Shown piece after piece: positions 46,520 to 57,615 of a stretch of DNA of 64,000 nt. Origin of the DNA: Chaetomium olivaceum (lineage: Eukaryota; Ascomycota; Sordariomycetes; Sordariales; Chaetomiaceae); the NCBI GenBank assembly GCA_039881045.1, contig JAYWVB010000046.1, positions 124,001 to 188,000 of the forward strand. Direction: 5' to 3'. The notes beneath the pieces were generated by a model. It saw only the letters and a list, made by a program, of their open reading frames with translations, ran no database searches and was not told where the DNA came from. Made by a program: the position numbers and the translations under genes. Positions within the stretch are counted from its first letter, which is position 1. Every line of letters begins with the position of its first letter.

Positions 46520-46960
46520 TGAAGCTGCTCCGAGCTCGGTTCCTTTCCGAGACGTCGCCCATCTTTGGCGGCAGCGACACCTCGCTGAGCGGCAACGGCA
46601 ACAAGATCGACCACAAGCCGTTCAGGGGTGGCGTCAGCCGGCAACGGAGGTGGCTGCGTGCAGAAGAGCCCTTTCCCTCCCAGCCCCTTTTCCAACCCCT
46701 TATCTTTGTTTCCCCGGCAACCAAACCCCAAACGAACCCCTGACACCCCACCCAGCGGGCACGAACGAGCAGAACCCTCCCCCGAACACCGCCACACACC
46801 ACCCTGCACACACAAGGGCGCCACTCTGCGGCTGGCCCAGACACACTCTGACCTCAGCCGCCAGCTGACGCAGTCGCTCAATGACGGGGCCGACGCGGCC
46901 TTCCTGGACGAGATGGAGGCGCGAAAACACACAAAGAGGGGAACACTCACTTCCAAATCA
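46520..46960 (+). pseudogene. decayed fragment resembling a tyrosinase-family (copper monooxygenase) gene
   Basis: Three short blocks in family order lie in different frames: SPIFGGSDTSLSGNGNKIDH (about 46553-46612), ASAGNGGGCVQKSPF (about 46629-46675; compare the GNGGGCV..GPF block of fungal tyrosinases), and, past a likely intron, DLSRQLTQSLNDGADAAFLDE (about 46850-46912; position of the RCLxRDL block). The His-rich copper-A and copper-B sites are absent on both sides. Similarity is judged by eye from motif order only. The open frame at 46628-47128 is partly an intron read-through. Confidence 0.4.
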
Positions 46961-47291
46961 GCGCAACCGAAACAAGCATGCAAAGCAGTGGGGTATCATA
47001 AGAGTGTGCAATATCTGGTCCTGTTTCTCCCGGTCCTCCCTCCATCATCTACCATGGACTGGCAATCTCACCACATGTCTGTCTTGTCTGTATCCAACAA
47101 CAGGGCCATATCATACCATACCACCTAGCATGGCAAATGCAAGGTCAACGAAGAAAGAGCGGATGGCCAAAATCCACCCCCCTCATGGTGAGTGAGTGAC
47201 CTGACCTCTATTATCCAGCGCCTCCCTCACCCACTCCTCCAAATAAATCAATCATTCAAGACCCGCTGACAATAAAAAGCCGGGGATATCG
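46961..47291. other. intergenic
   Basis: 3' flank of the Gpc1-type gene. Nothing recognised. Confidence 0.5.
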
Positions 47292-49061
47292 TTACCATGC
47301 ATGCCATGTATTACATAAAAGAAAAGCCAAAAGCAAACAAACAACAAAACAATCACCGAGACTCCCCGCTCCCCGTCCGCCTCTCACGAGCCACATCCCT
47401 CGCCCCCCATCCATATGATCCATATCCGCCCCCGTCGCCAGCACCGCCGCCGGCCGCTCATCATTCAGCAGCGGGATATTATCGACCCCACCCACGCCGC
47501 GCCCGCTCTCATCCTCATCCAGCCGCTTCCCCGAGATGCCATCGGCAAGGGAGCCGCCGCCGTTCCTGCTCGCCCCAGCAGCGGGAGACACGACGGGGGA
47601 CACCACCGCGGTGCCGGACCCGTCCTCGTGGGGCCAGACATCCGGGCTCTGCTGCCACTTGGCGACCTCGGCCTTCATGGCCTCGAGCTCCTTCTGGAAG
47701 CGCTTGCCGAAGACGTCGATGTAGTAGGTGCTGCCGTTGTAGACGCTCCAGGCGAAGACGACCATGAGGAAGAGGGACGACGCCCAGCGGCTGAAGAACC
47801 ACAGCGGACAGGGGAGCATGGTGAGGACGGCGTAGACGTACTGGATCAGCATGAAGGCCGGTTCTTGGAGGGCTGAGGGGAGGCTGAGGACGAATTTGCC
47901 GATCCAGACTTTGCTGTACGACTTGCGCAGCCAGGTGAAGGATGTGGGACGGCCTGCGGCGATCTTCTCGCGCCGGCGGACGGTGATGAAGAAGTAGTAC
48001 ATCAGCTGCCAGGCGGCGTAGGGGATGGACGACCAGGCGAGCATGGAGAAGAGGTTGGCGTAGGCGGTGGAGGAACCCGCGGGGGAGGTCTTGATGGTCC
48101 AGATGGCCGGGAACCGGGCTTGCTGGGCGGCTGGGTCGATGAGGTGGACGATGCAGTGCAGGGTGGCGCACGGCATGATGTGGATAAAGAGGGAGGTGAC
48201 CTTGTCGAAGGAGTGGAAGACCAGCGAGTTGCGCCACATGATGATGGCGACGGCGTTGTTCCCGAAGGCGAGGCAGTAGACGGCGGTAAAGAGGCGTTTG
48301 GAGTTGGGGAAGACCCAGATGCTGAGCATGAGGAGGAAGTTGACAAAGTAACACAGGTCGGCGAGGAAGTAGTGGTAGCCGCGCCTGTGGTACGTGTAGA
48401 AGCGGATGGGCATGAAGTAGAGGACCTGTATCGTGTACCAGAGGTGGAAGTACTCCGGGTAACCGCCGATCAGATAGCCGCTGACGAAGATGTTCATGAC
48501 GCCGCAGATGAAGGAGATCTTCTCACGCAGAGTGATGGCCTTGGTGTCGTTCCATCGCGAGCCCAGCTTCTCAACGCTCGTGCGCATCCGCTTCCGGTAC
48601 CGGTCCAGCTGCTCCTCGGCCGAGGGCACGCGTCGCCTCCATTCGTCCACCATCCGCTCGCGGGCGATACGGCTCTTGTTGCCAAAGGCCTGGCGCGACT
48701 TGCGGACTTTCTCTGTCTGGGCAGATATGCCCTTCTGAAGCTTCTCGAGCTGCTGCGACAGCGCGAAATTATCGAGAATGTCGAGCACTGTTAGGCGGTC
48801 CAGCGGCGGAAATGGGTCCCAGTCCTCCTGGTACGAGCTGCTTCCCGAGAAGGACGGGTTGCGTGAGAGCCGTGGGCTTGTGGGGACGGTCGGGCCCATG
48901 GTGGGCGTGGCGAGGGCATGTTCGTGCGAATCGTCGTCGTCGGGGGGCGTCCCGCTGAGTTCTGGCGTCAGGATTGCTTCGCTGTCGGTGGAAGCGCCCT
49001 CCCACCTATTGTTGCTGTTGGGGATCGCTATAGGTTTGCTGCGGTCTTCTGGGTCCGCCAT
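47292..49061 (-). CDS. GPC1: glycerophosphocholine acyltransferase Gpc1 (DUF2838 family)
   Basis: A multi-pass ER membrane enzyme that acylates glycerophosphocholine to lysophosphatidylcholine in phosphatidylcholine remodelling. A single exon starts at the ATG ending at 49061 (MADPEDRSKPIAIP). The first ~110 residues are disordered and Ser/Pro-rich. A charged helix (LSQQLEKLQKGISAQTEKVRKS) follows, then the family core with about eight membrane segments: KISFICGVMNIFVSGYLIGG, PEYFHLWYTIQVLYFMPIRF, YFLADLCYFVNFLLMLSIWV, VTSLFIHIMPCATLHCIVHL, through FFSRWASSLFLMVVFAW and YYIDVFGKRFQKELE. The cytosolic tail is low-complexity. The final 30 residues in this frame turn into a hydrophobic end (FVVCLLLAFLLCNTW) unusual for the family. 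One more G in the G6 run at about 47404-47409 would instead end in a basic ARDVARERR tail, so the last residues are doubtful. Confidence 0.9.
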   Translation of the reverse strand: MADPEDRSKPIAIPNSNNRWEGASTDSEAILTPELSGTPPDDDDSHEHALATPTMGPTVPTSPRLSRNPSFSGSSSYQEDWDPFPPLDRLTVLDILDNFALSQQLEKLQKGISAQTEKVRKSRQAFGNKSRIARERMVDEWRRRVPSAEEQLDRYRKRMRTSVEKLGSRWNDTKAITLREKISFICGVMNIFVSGYLIGGYPEYFHLWYTIQVLYFMPIRFYTYHRRGYHYFLADLCYFVNFLLMLSIWVFPNSKRLFTAVYCLAFGNNAVAIIMWRNSLVFHSFDKVTSLFIHIMPCATLHCIVHLIDPAAQQARFPAIWTIKTSPAGSSTAYANLFSMLAWSSIPYAAWQLMYYFFITVRRREKIAAGRPTSFTWLRKSYSKVWIGKFVLSLPSALQEPAFMLIQYVYAVLTMLPCPLWFFSRWASSLFLMVVFAWSVYNGSTYYIDVFGKRFQKELEAMKAEVAKWQQSPDVWPHEDGSGTAVVSPVVSPAAGASRNGGGSLADGISGKRLDEDESGRGVGGVDNIPLLNDERPAAVLATGADMDHMDGGRGMWLVRGGRGAGSLGDCFVVCLLLAFLLCNTWHAW

Positions 49062-50613
49062 GTTGACTTGTCACGGCTTCGGCCAATTCCGATTGAAGAA
49101 AGCCGGAGATACGTGATGGGGAATCGGAGTCGGGATGAGCTGGGGAAAGAGGGAAGTTAGTTAACTGCTAAAGACCGACGAACCAAGTTTGGATTATAAA
49201 CAAAGGAGGGCGCGATGTGGTGGGTATCAAACGTCATTGATGTGCACAGAACTAACGTTCAGAGACAGGTACAGAGTACCGAACATCAAGAAGCGGTGGG
49301 ACGCTAGACTTACACGGACTAGCGAACAAAGACGATCGGATGCAGTCCAAGCGCACCGAAAGCCGAAGTTCAGACAAGATCCCCTTGTTTTGGTTTTACA
49401 CAGTGTATATCACGGCTTTGAGTTCGGTGCGTCGAGAAGATCGCTCAATGTGGCCGATGGTGTGCGATCTTTTGGACCGGGGGCGGTGGGTGGCTCGAGC
49501 CAGTTTTGCACAAAAGCAAGTCTTGAAGCTTCTAGGAAGTCGTCTGCTTTTAAAGGTTGTTTGGTTCGAGGCTGCGCTGACGAGATGAATCATGAGAGGG
49601 ACAGCCGAATAGTCAGGAGGACTCGGTAGGTTGTCACGCTTTGGGATATTGGGGGTTTGTATGTTGTATTCCGACCTTTTTGGTGGATGAGTCGAGGCAG
49701 CACGAGCTTGTGATGCCAGGCAGGGAGTGCCCAGCTGACCATGGACCAGAAAAAGGTGTTGAGCTTCGTGCTGCAGCTTTAGCGTGTCCAAGAACCCCTG
49801 CGACTGGCTCGCAACTTGGCGTGTCTTAATCCGCCGCTTTTACTGGACGAGGATTGCAGCGACAACCTGGGGAAGTCTCGCATTTGCAGCTCAGTCACCA
49901 CGCCACCCCGTCTAGATCGGGATCTGCTGATGTCGGAATGGCCTGAAGAGGGTCTCGGGAGTTGACTAATCTGTATCAGAATTGAAGACGTGTTCTGGAT
50001 TCCATGCGCCAGAAATGAACCTGAGCATTTGAGACGTGAACATTGACATTTATAACCTCTACGAAGTATGTCCATGCAGTACTGTACTGTACCTACCTAC
50101 CTATATTGGGGAACAAGGCGATTGGCGTGCCTGGTATGAATTTGTCTCGAGCCTTTTACTGGACAGCTGGCTAAATATTGGGCACCGCGATGAGGCAACG
50201 GTGAAGTGGACAAAAGGGCAAAAAGATAAGGTCCGTTTCAGGAAGCCCTCACGTTTCGGGCCAACAAGCTCGCTCCCTGGCTCCCTCCTTCCCCTTCGAC
50301 AATCTAACCCTAACCCCCCAAATCTACAACTGCCTGATCAGTCTAGGTCCGTGCACTCCCCCACCACCAGAACGGCCGCTGTCGCGTAAATTCGGGACGA
50401 GTCGCGACATCTGCGAGGCGGGACCTGGCGCGACCCATGAGGAAGTACCAACTACTACAGATTTAATCGAGTTTTAAATCAAAGCGCGTTCCTATGCCCA
50501 TGTTCGCGTGGCATCCTCGGAACTACCCTCCATCGTACGATTCCATTTTTACTGATTGATCCTGAACGCGACGGACCGAGACAAGGCTCCGCGCGAAGGA
50601 GCAAATCGAAATC
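49062..50613. promoter_or_regulatory. divergent intergenic region with a telomere-like box near SMC1
   Basis: Promoters of GPC1 (-) and SMC1 (+), about 1.55 kb. A CTAACCCTAACCC motif at 50304-50317 (two fungal telomere units, a 'telo box') lies about 300 bases upstream of the SMC1 start. A TACC repeat (tacctacctaccta) is at 50091-50104. No gene is recognised. Confidence 0.5.
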
Positions 50614-53600
50614 ATGGGGAAGCTCATTCGTCTTGAGCTCTTCAGTGCGTGCTACCGCTATTCCAATCAATCGTGCTCGTAGTTTTGAAGCTTACATGGG
50701 CGATAGACTTCAAGTCCTACAAGGGCCACCACACCCTCCTGTTTGGCGACTCCTATTTCACCTCCATTATCGGCCCCAATGGCTCGGGAAAGTCCAACTC
50801 GTGAGTTGATGTTGTTAACCACAGGCGCCATGTTGTTTAGTTCTAATGGACCCGTCTTTACCTAGCATGGACGCCATCTCGTTCGTCCTGGGGATAAAGT
50901 CTTCACAACTACGATCGTCACATCTCCGCGACCTAGTCTACCGCGGTAGGGTAATGAAGACGTCCAAGATCCAGGATGACGGAACCGCGGCACCAACCAC
51001 CAACGGACAAGTCAACGGGCACCAGGATGGCGACGACGAAGATTCCTCGCAACGGGCGTCGAGGAACGACCCCAAAACGGCATGGGTGATGGCGGTCTAC
51101 GAGGACGACGCGGGGGACGAACAGCGGTGGAAACGGAGCATCACCAGCAACGGCACGAGCGAATACCGTATCAACGACCGCGCTGTCACCGCTCAGCAGT
51201 ACAATAACGCCCTCGAGGAGGAGAACATTCTGATCAAGGCGCGGAATTTCCTGGTTTTCCAAGGAGACGTCGAGGCCATCGCGTCTCAGTCCCCCCAGGA
51301 CCTGACGCGTCTAATCGAGCAGATTTCGGGGAGCCTCGAGTACAAGGCGGAATACGAAAAGCTCCAAGCGGAAGCCGAGCAGGCTGCAGAGAACCAGAAT
51401 TTCCAACTCCACAGGAGGCGAGGCATCAACTCGGAAATCAAGCAATACCAGGAGCAGAAGAAGGAGGCAGAAAACTTCCAAAAGAAGACGGAGGAACGGG
51501 ACGAGGCAGTCATCAGCCATATCTTGTGGAAGCTGTACCATTTCCAGCGCGTCATGGACGAGTCGAGCGCCCAGATCCAGGAGCACCACGAGAACCTCAA
51601 GGAGTTCCGCCGCAATGTGGAGACCTTTGAAAAGAAACTCGAGACAGCGCGCAAGGAGCAGGCGACCGTTGGCCGCGAGGTCAGCAAGATCGAGAAGAGC
51701 ATCAAGAGCAAGGAGAAGAGCATCGAAGACCGTGACAACAGCCTTGTCCCGATCGACGAGAAGATCACGCAGAGCTCGCAGGACATGACGGTTCTACGGA
51801 AACGGATCTCCGATGTCAAGAAGGACCGCGATGAGAAGGCGACGAACATCCAAAAGCTGAAGAAGGACCTGGCGACGGTCGAAAAGGCACACCAACAATT
51901 CGAAAAGCAATGGACGGAGACGTTAAAGAAGCAGGGCAAGGAGCTGAGTGACGCAGACCGCAAAGAGTACACTACCCTGCAGGCCGAGGCCATGAGGAAG
52001 ACGTCCGATAACCGTGCAAAACTGGCCAACCTGGAGCGCCAACTGAAGGGCGACGAAGTAACGGTAAACAGCCTCAAGGGCAAGATCGACAACTTTGAGG
52101 CTGCCGCCGAGAAGCTGCAGAGCGAGGTCCAGGCGATTAAGGATCGCCGCAATGGCAGCCAGGACTCGGTTCGCCAAATAGCGAGTGACATCGATGCGAA
52201 GAAGAAGGAGTTTAACAGCGTTCAGTCTGAGCGTATCAGGATCAACAACACGCACACCGAGCTAGAAGAGAAACTTCGTGATGTGCTGAGGAAACTAGAC
52301 GATGCCGATATGGGGCGGCGACAAAACGAGAAGGAGACCAGGATGCGGAACATGATCAGCGACCTGAAGCGCATCTACCCGGGAGTGCGTGGCCGAGTGG
52401 GTGAGTTGTGCAAGCCTAAACAAAAGAAATTCGACGAGGCTGTCATCACTGCGCTGGGCCGCGACTTCGACGGGGTTGTGGTGGACTCGGAGAAGACCGG
52501 CATGGACTGCGTCCAGTACCTCAAGGACCAGCGGTTCCCCCCCGTCACCTTCATTCCGCTCGACAACATCAAGGTCAACACTTCCAACTCTGCTATCAAG
52601 GGTATCCCGGGGGCGCGGCTGACCATCGACACGATCGATTTCGACCCGTCCCTGGAGCGGGCCATCGCCTATGCCTGCGGCGGTTCTGTGGTTTGCGACA
52701 GCCTAGAAGTCGCCAAGGATATCGTGTACAACAGGAAGATCCAGGTCAAGGCGGTGACAGTACAGGGCTACGTAATTCACAAGGGCGGCACCATGTCTGG
52801 TGGTCGGCTACCGGAGGATAAAGGTGGGAAGCGGCGATTCGAGGAGCATGACGTCCAGAATTTGCAGCGGTTGGCCGAGAAGTTCCGGGATGAGATTGCA
52901 AAGCTGCCCAGGCCAGGCAGGCGAGGCGCTGCGGAAGAGAGTCTGCAAATCGAGATCGGTGCGCTCGAGCAGCGCCTCCTACTCCAGCAGAGCGAATTGG
53001 CTGCGTTTGAGAAGAACCTCAAAAGCAAGCAAAAGGAGCTCGATCACGCAAAACGGGAGCTCCAGGATTACCAGCCCAAGTACGCCGAGAAGGAGGGCGA
53101 GCTGCAAAGGACACGGGCTACCGTTGAGAAGTTCGAGAAGGCCATCTCAGACGTCGAGGACAAAATCTTCAGCTCCTTCTGCAAGCGTCTCGGGTACGAG
53201 ACTATCCGCGCCTACGAAGCTCAACAAGGCAGCCTCGAGCAGGAGGCGGCACAGAAGCGCCAGGATTTTGACCTGCAGAAACAGCGGATCCAGAACAACC
53301 TGACCTGGGAAACATCACAGCATGACGGGGCCAACGAGCGGGTGCGGACGATGGAGACAACCCTGAAAAGGCACCAAAAGGACCTGGGGGCCTTCCAGCA
53401 GGAGAAGGAAGACATCGAGGAGGCGAAGGCACAAGACCAGGACGAGCTCGAGGCGCTTCAAGAGTCTATTGAAGAGGTCAAGGCTAGCCACGCCGAGAAG
53501 TCCAAGAAGGTGGCCGATGCGAAACTGGATTTGCAGAAGAAGACCAAGGAGATCGAGTCAAGGTTAAAGGAGATCAGCAACCTCGAGGGTACGGTGCAGA

Positions 53601-54677
53601 AAAACAGTGCCCAGAAGTTCGCCTTGCTGCGGCGCTGCAAGCTGGAACAGATCCAGCTGCCGATGAGCGAGGGCTCGCTCGACAACATTCCCAACGAGGA
53701 TGTGCTGCTCCGCAAGGACCAGGACGCCATGGATATCGACGGCGAAGCGGATGAAGACGAAGTGCTTGAGGCCGCCATGGACGACTACGGCATCGAGATC
53801 GACTTTGACGGTCTAGACGAGGAGCTCAAAAACGTATGTCTCCCCGCCCCCTTTTACCTAACAAAACCCACATCGGACGAGTTAACTAACAAAACCCCCC
53901 CCAGCCCGACGACGACCTCGAAGACAAACTCCAAGACAAGATCACCTCCCTCACCACCGAACTCGAGAAGCTCAACCCCAACATGCGCGCCATGGAGCGG
54001 CTCGAGTCGGTCAAATCGCGGCTCGAGTCCACCGAGCAAGACTTCGAAGACTCGCGCGCCTCCCTGCGCTCGGCGCGGGACGCCTTCACGCAGGTCAAAG
54101 AAAAGCGGTTCGACCTCTTCAACCGGGCCTTCGCGCACATCCAGGAGCAGATCACGCACGTGTACAAGGACCTGACCCGCTCCGACGCCTACCCGCTCGG
54201 CGGGCAGGCCTACCTGGACATCGAGGAGGACACCGACACCCCTTACCTGTCGGGTATCAAGTACCACGCCATGCCGCCGCTCAAGCGCTTCCGCGACATG
54301 GAGCACCTCAGCGGCGGCGAGAAGACCATGGCCGCGCTGGCGCTGCTGTTCGCGATCCACAGCTACCAGCCCAGCCCGTTCTTTGTCCTGGATGAGGTGG
54401 ATGCCGCGCTGGATAATGCCAACGTCGAGAAGATCAAGAAATATATCCGCGAGCATGCGGGGCCGGGGATGCAGTTTATTGTCATCAGTCTCAAGCCGAC
54501 GCTGTTTCAGGACAGTGAGAGCTTGGTGGGCGTGTATCGCGACCAGGAGGTGAATAGTTCGAGGGCGTTGACGTTGGATGTAAGTTTTCTCCCTCCCGTC
54601 TGCTGACCATGCGGTGTGTGGTCGGTATGTTGTGGGCTTTGCTAACGGGTGTGATGCAGCTGCGGAATTATGTATGA
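50614..54677 (+). CDS. SMC1: cohesin subunit Smc1 (Smc1/Psm1)
   Basis: An SMC ATPase that pairs with Smc3 in the ring holding sister chromatids together. Exons are 50614-50644, 50707-50800, 50866-53833, 53905-54579 and 54660-54677. The start MGKLIRLELF/NFKSYKGHHTLLFGD is the conserved SMC beginning. Walker A is GPNGSGKSNS, split by intron 2, then MDAISFVLGIKSSQLRS. Long coiled coils flank a hinge at about residues 520-680 (GRVGELCKPKQKKFDEAVIT, GAEAR-type GARLTIDTIDF, TVQGYVIHKGGTMSGG). The C-terminal head has LSGGEKTMAALALLFAIHS (signature) and FFVLDEVDAALDN (Walker B and D-loop). The tiny last exon encodes LRNYV. A polar insertion after SHLRDLVYRGRVMK (NGQVNGHQDGDDEDSS) is common in fungal Smc1. 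About 1,261 residues; the frame is intact throughout. Confidence 0.97.
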
Positions 54678-55379
54678 TGGGAATGCGGTGGTGGTGGGTG
54701 GTAAACGGTGGTTGTTGTTGCGGACAGAGGGGATCTGGAGCCAAAGGGGAGTGAGGGTGTGTGATGGGGGATTTGCGGGCAGGTAGCAGTTGTTTCTTCC
54801 TTCAGGGACGGGGCTTGACACGGCGAATATGGGCTGGTTAGGGTTTATTAAGCTCTATTTATTATTCTATCCCAACGAGCAGTTTTTGCCGCCCTTTTAA
54901 CGCCAGAAATGTGTGTGGTTTCCATGTATGGTAAGACCAACCCTTGAACTCCAGAAGTATTTGTTGTTTCCGTGTGGATGAGAAGACCGGCCCTCACGTA
55001 TATACAAAGCCTCGCCCCAAAACCATTCCGCTTTGTATATCGGGCTGGGCCATGGCGTTCTGCCATACTTTTCACCGGTTCCCTCTTCTCCGGGTATTTC
55101 CATCTCCTCAGATATCCCTCCTTCACAGGGGAAGATCGATGCGGTGCGGCTGACACAAATCAACGCCAAAACGCCGTCGCAGTTGCATGCACTGTCGAAA
55201 AAGGACAAGCCGCGCCGCCATAGGCCAAAGGTATCACCCTGCTGTGCCCCGGCGTCGGTTTGTCAAAATGGATCCCAGTGGTCTCGTGCCGACTGCTTGC
55301 TTGCTTTGTCTTTCTTTTTTTCGAAACCCCCCTTTCCCGCCTTGTTTCCCTCGTCACTATCGTCGTAGTTGCCCGGTGT
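54678..55379. other. intergenic, convergent 3' flanks
   Basis: 3' flanks of SMC1 (+) and the TFIIE alpha gene (-). An imperfect direct repeat (GTGTGG(A)T/GTTTCC-type, about 54910 and 54962) is short. No gene is recognised. Confidence 0.5.
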
Positions 55380-56405
55380 TTAAACGACGTCTTCAAACTC
55401 AAAGTCCGACTCTTCCTCCTCCTCCATCTTGAAACTCATAGTACCGCTGCCACCGTCGGCCATCTCGGCCGACTCCAGCTTGACGCGCTTGGCCGGCATC
55501 ATATCGGTATCCTGTGGGTCCGCCTCGAACGACGCCACCGCCGAGGTCGGGCCGTTGCTGGTGCCGCTGCTATTGATAGGCACAGAACTCTCGGTCATCC
55601 AGGCGGGCAGGGCGTTCTCCTTGAGCAGGCGCTCCTTGCGGTTGCGCTCCTCGATGCGCTCCTGCTCGTTGTTGTCCGAGATGGTGACGTGCATGGCGCG
55701 GGGCCCGACGTTGGCGAGGCCCTTGACGGCCGAGGGCTTGCCCATCCCTGCCAGGTCGACGGGCACGCTGGCGAGCACCTCGTGGGTCGGGGCGCGCACG
55801 ATGGGCCGCTTGGTGAGCATGGCCTTGTCGAAGTCGCACTCGGGCACCACCACCCGGTCGACTTGCTGGAGCATGTCGGTCATGAACTTGAATTGGTTGT
55901 TCATGCGCGAGAGCTGCTGATGCCCGGGCGCTTCTTTTTCCTGCGAGCGTTCGAGGAACGCCCCGCATCGTCGGCACGTGAAGCGCCCGTCGGCGGATAC
56001 CGAGTCCAGCACGTCCAGCTGCGTCCACTGGGCCTTGCAGCGGGGGCACGAGTACTCCTTGGACTCGTCGGCCGGCTGCACGCTGCCCTGCATGTCCTTG
56101 TCGGACTTGTAGACGCGCCACTTGATGGCGTCGATGGTTTGGCGATAGTCGATGAAATAGTGAGTGCGGTTAACGGCCCGCGTCTTGCCATCCTGTGACT
56201 CGGGCCGCGTGTGTACGGTCAGGAACCGGGCGTCTCGTAAGGAGGCACAGAGGCGGTGCAGGTCCTTCAGGTTCATCTTCATGAGGTAGGCCAGCTCGTC
56301 GTCGCGGAGGGCGGAATGGGTTACGAGTGCCTCGATCACCAGGATCTCTTGGGTGGTGTAGAATGCGCGCATGACGGCGCGGACGAGTGTCTGGGCGACT
56401 TCCAT
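55380..56405 (-). CDS. TFA1: transcription initiation factor TFIIE subunit alpha (Tfa1)
   Basis: The large TFIIE subunit, which recruits TFIIH and aids promoter opening by RNA polymerase II. A single exon of 341 codons starts at the ATG ending at 56405 (MEVAQTLVRAVMRAFY). An extended winged-helix domain occupies residues ~1-105 (LVIEALVTHSALRDDELAYLM, RTHYFIDYRQTIDAIKWRVY). The zinc ribbon uses Cys120, Cys123, Cys144 and Cys147 (CPRC...CRRC). A helical region follows (MNNQFKFMTDMLQQVDRV), and the protein ends in an acidic tail (EEEEESDFEFEDVV) like the TFIIH-binding acidic region of other family members. Length is shorter than yeast Tfa1 (482) but normal for filamentous fungi. Confidence 0.95.
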   Translation of the reverse strand: MEVAQTLVRAVMRAFYTTQEILVIEALVTHSALRDDELAYLMKMNLKDLHRLCASLRDARFLTVHTRPESQDGKTRAVNRTHYFIDYRQTIDAIKWRVYKSDKDMQGSVQPADESKEYSCPRCKAQWTQLDVLDSVSADGRFTCRRCGAFLERSQEKEAPGHQQLSRMNNQFKFMTDMLQQVDRVVVPECDFDKAMLTKRPIVRAPTHEVLASVPVDLAGMGKPSAVKGLANVGPRAMHVTISDNNEQERIEERNRKERLLKENALPAWMTESSVPINSSGTSNGPTSAVASFEADPQDTDMMPAKRVKLESAEMADGGSGTMSFKMEEEEESDFEFEDVV

Positions 56406-57615
56406 CGTTGCGATATTGATTTCGCTTCAATGGTGAGGTGGGACTGCTATGGAAGAGGAGGTGGTGGTGATGAGAACGAGTCGTGAGAGAGGAAGAGGGA
56501 GAAGGAGAGAAGGAGGAAGGAGGAGGGTTCGCGGACTGTGAGGTTGTTTTCTGTTCGCCCTTGTGTTTTATTTCCCTCAAAGTGTTCAATATTGATGGAG
56601 ACGACACACCAACGAGAGACTTCTCTTGACTCTTTGATGAGCCCGGAGTGTGTGTGTCAAGTAAGGTAAGGTTGGTAGAATGATAGGAGAATGTGGAGGC
56701 AAGATGTCTTGTCAAAGAACAGGGATCTGTCAGCCTGGTTGGCTTTTGCCAAGAAATAGAGCTGGAAGCGGCAGAGAGGGCTGAGAAACGGTGGGGGCAG
56801 ACCAAGTAATCTGTAAGGTTCTGTGGTGGCCTTATTCCTTATTAGTAAGGCATCAATACGAGCCAAAGTAGACGCAAGGCAGTTGGCATCACCACCTTTA
56901 CAAGTATGAGTGTTAGGTTCTGATAATAGGGGGTAAGTAAGTACTTTTCAAAACTTTATGTAAAGTGCACACATTAGGTATCCATCCTTATTCCAGGATA
57001 TCTGTGTTGTGATAACAACCTTCACTCTTGAGCAAAGGGTTCATTCAGCATGGATGTTTTGGCAGACATAGTGCGTACAGAGCAATACATGTTATTTCCA
57101 CACGGTGCTCGCATGCCCGGTCCTTTCCTGCAGTGTGCCGTCATTGCAGGCTCAGCGCCTCATTGTTACATTTCGTGCTTAAGTTGTGAAAGCTTCCCCA
57201 AGACTTCTCGAAACCTCCGAGGATTTCCCCGCCTTCTTGCGGCTGCATCCATCCGCTTTCAACATGCACGTCACTGAAACCGGTAGGGGTGGTGCCCATA
57301 GCGACCCCCATGTGAACCATGGTGGTTCTTGACTTTCTGGTTCTTGCATGATGGTCATCGTCATCGTCATCGTCGGCCATTCTCACCCTTAAATAGTAAT
57401 CTGTCACACTCATGACTCGAAGCTATTGTTCTCAATGTCCAATTCTGCATTTTGCAGTTTTGCATTTTCCACTTCTGCACCCTTGCTCGATGCGCCCAAA
57501 TGCCTCATGCTGTGGCTGGTTTCTAAAACATCGCAGCAACTGAGATGACGAGGCCCAACTTGTCCACTGGAAATAACCTCGTTGCTCGACCCAAAAAGAA
57601 ACACGGGCTTGGTTC
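56406..57615. other. divergent intergenic region
   Basis: Promoters of TFA1 (-) and POL4 (+), about 1.2 kb. Short GAG/GGT-rich purine tracts at 56440-56530 lie in the TFA1 leader. No gene is recognised. Confidence 0.5.
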
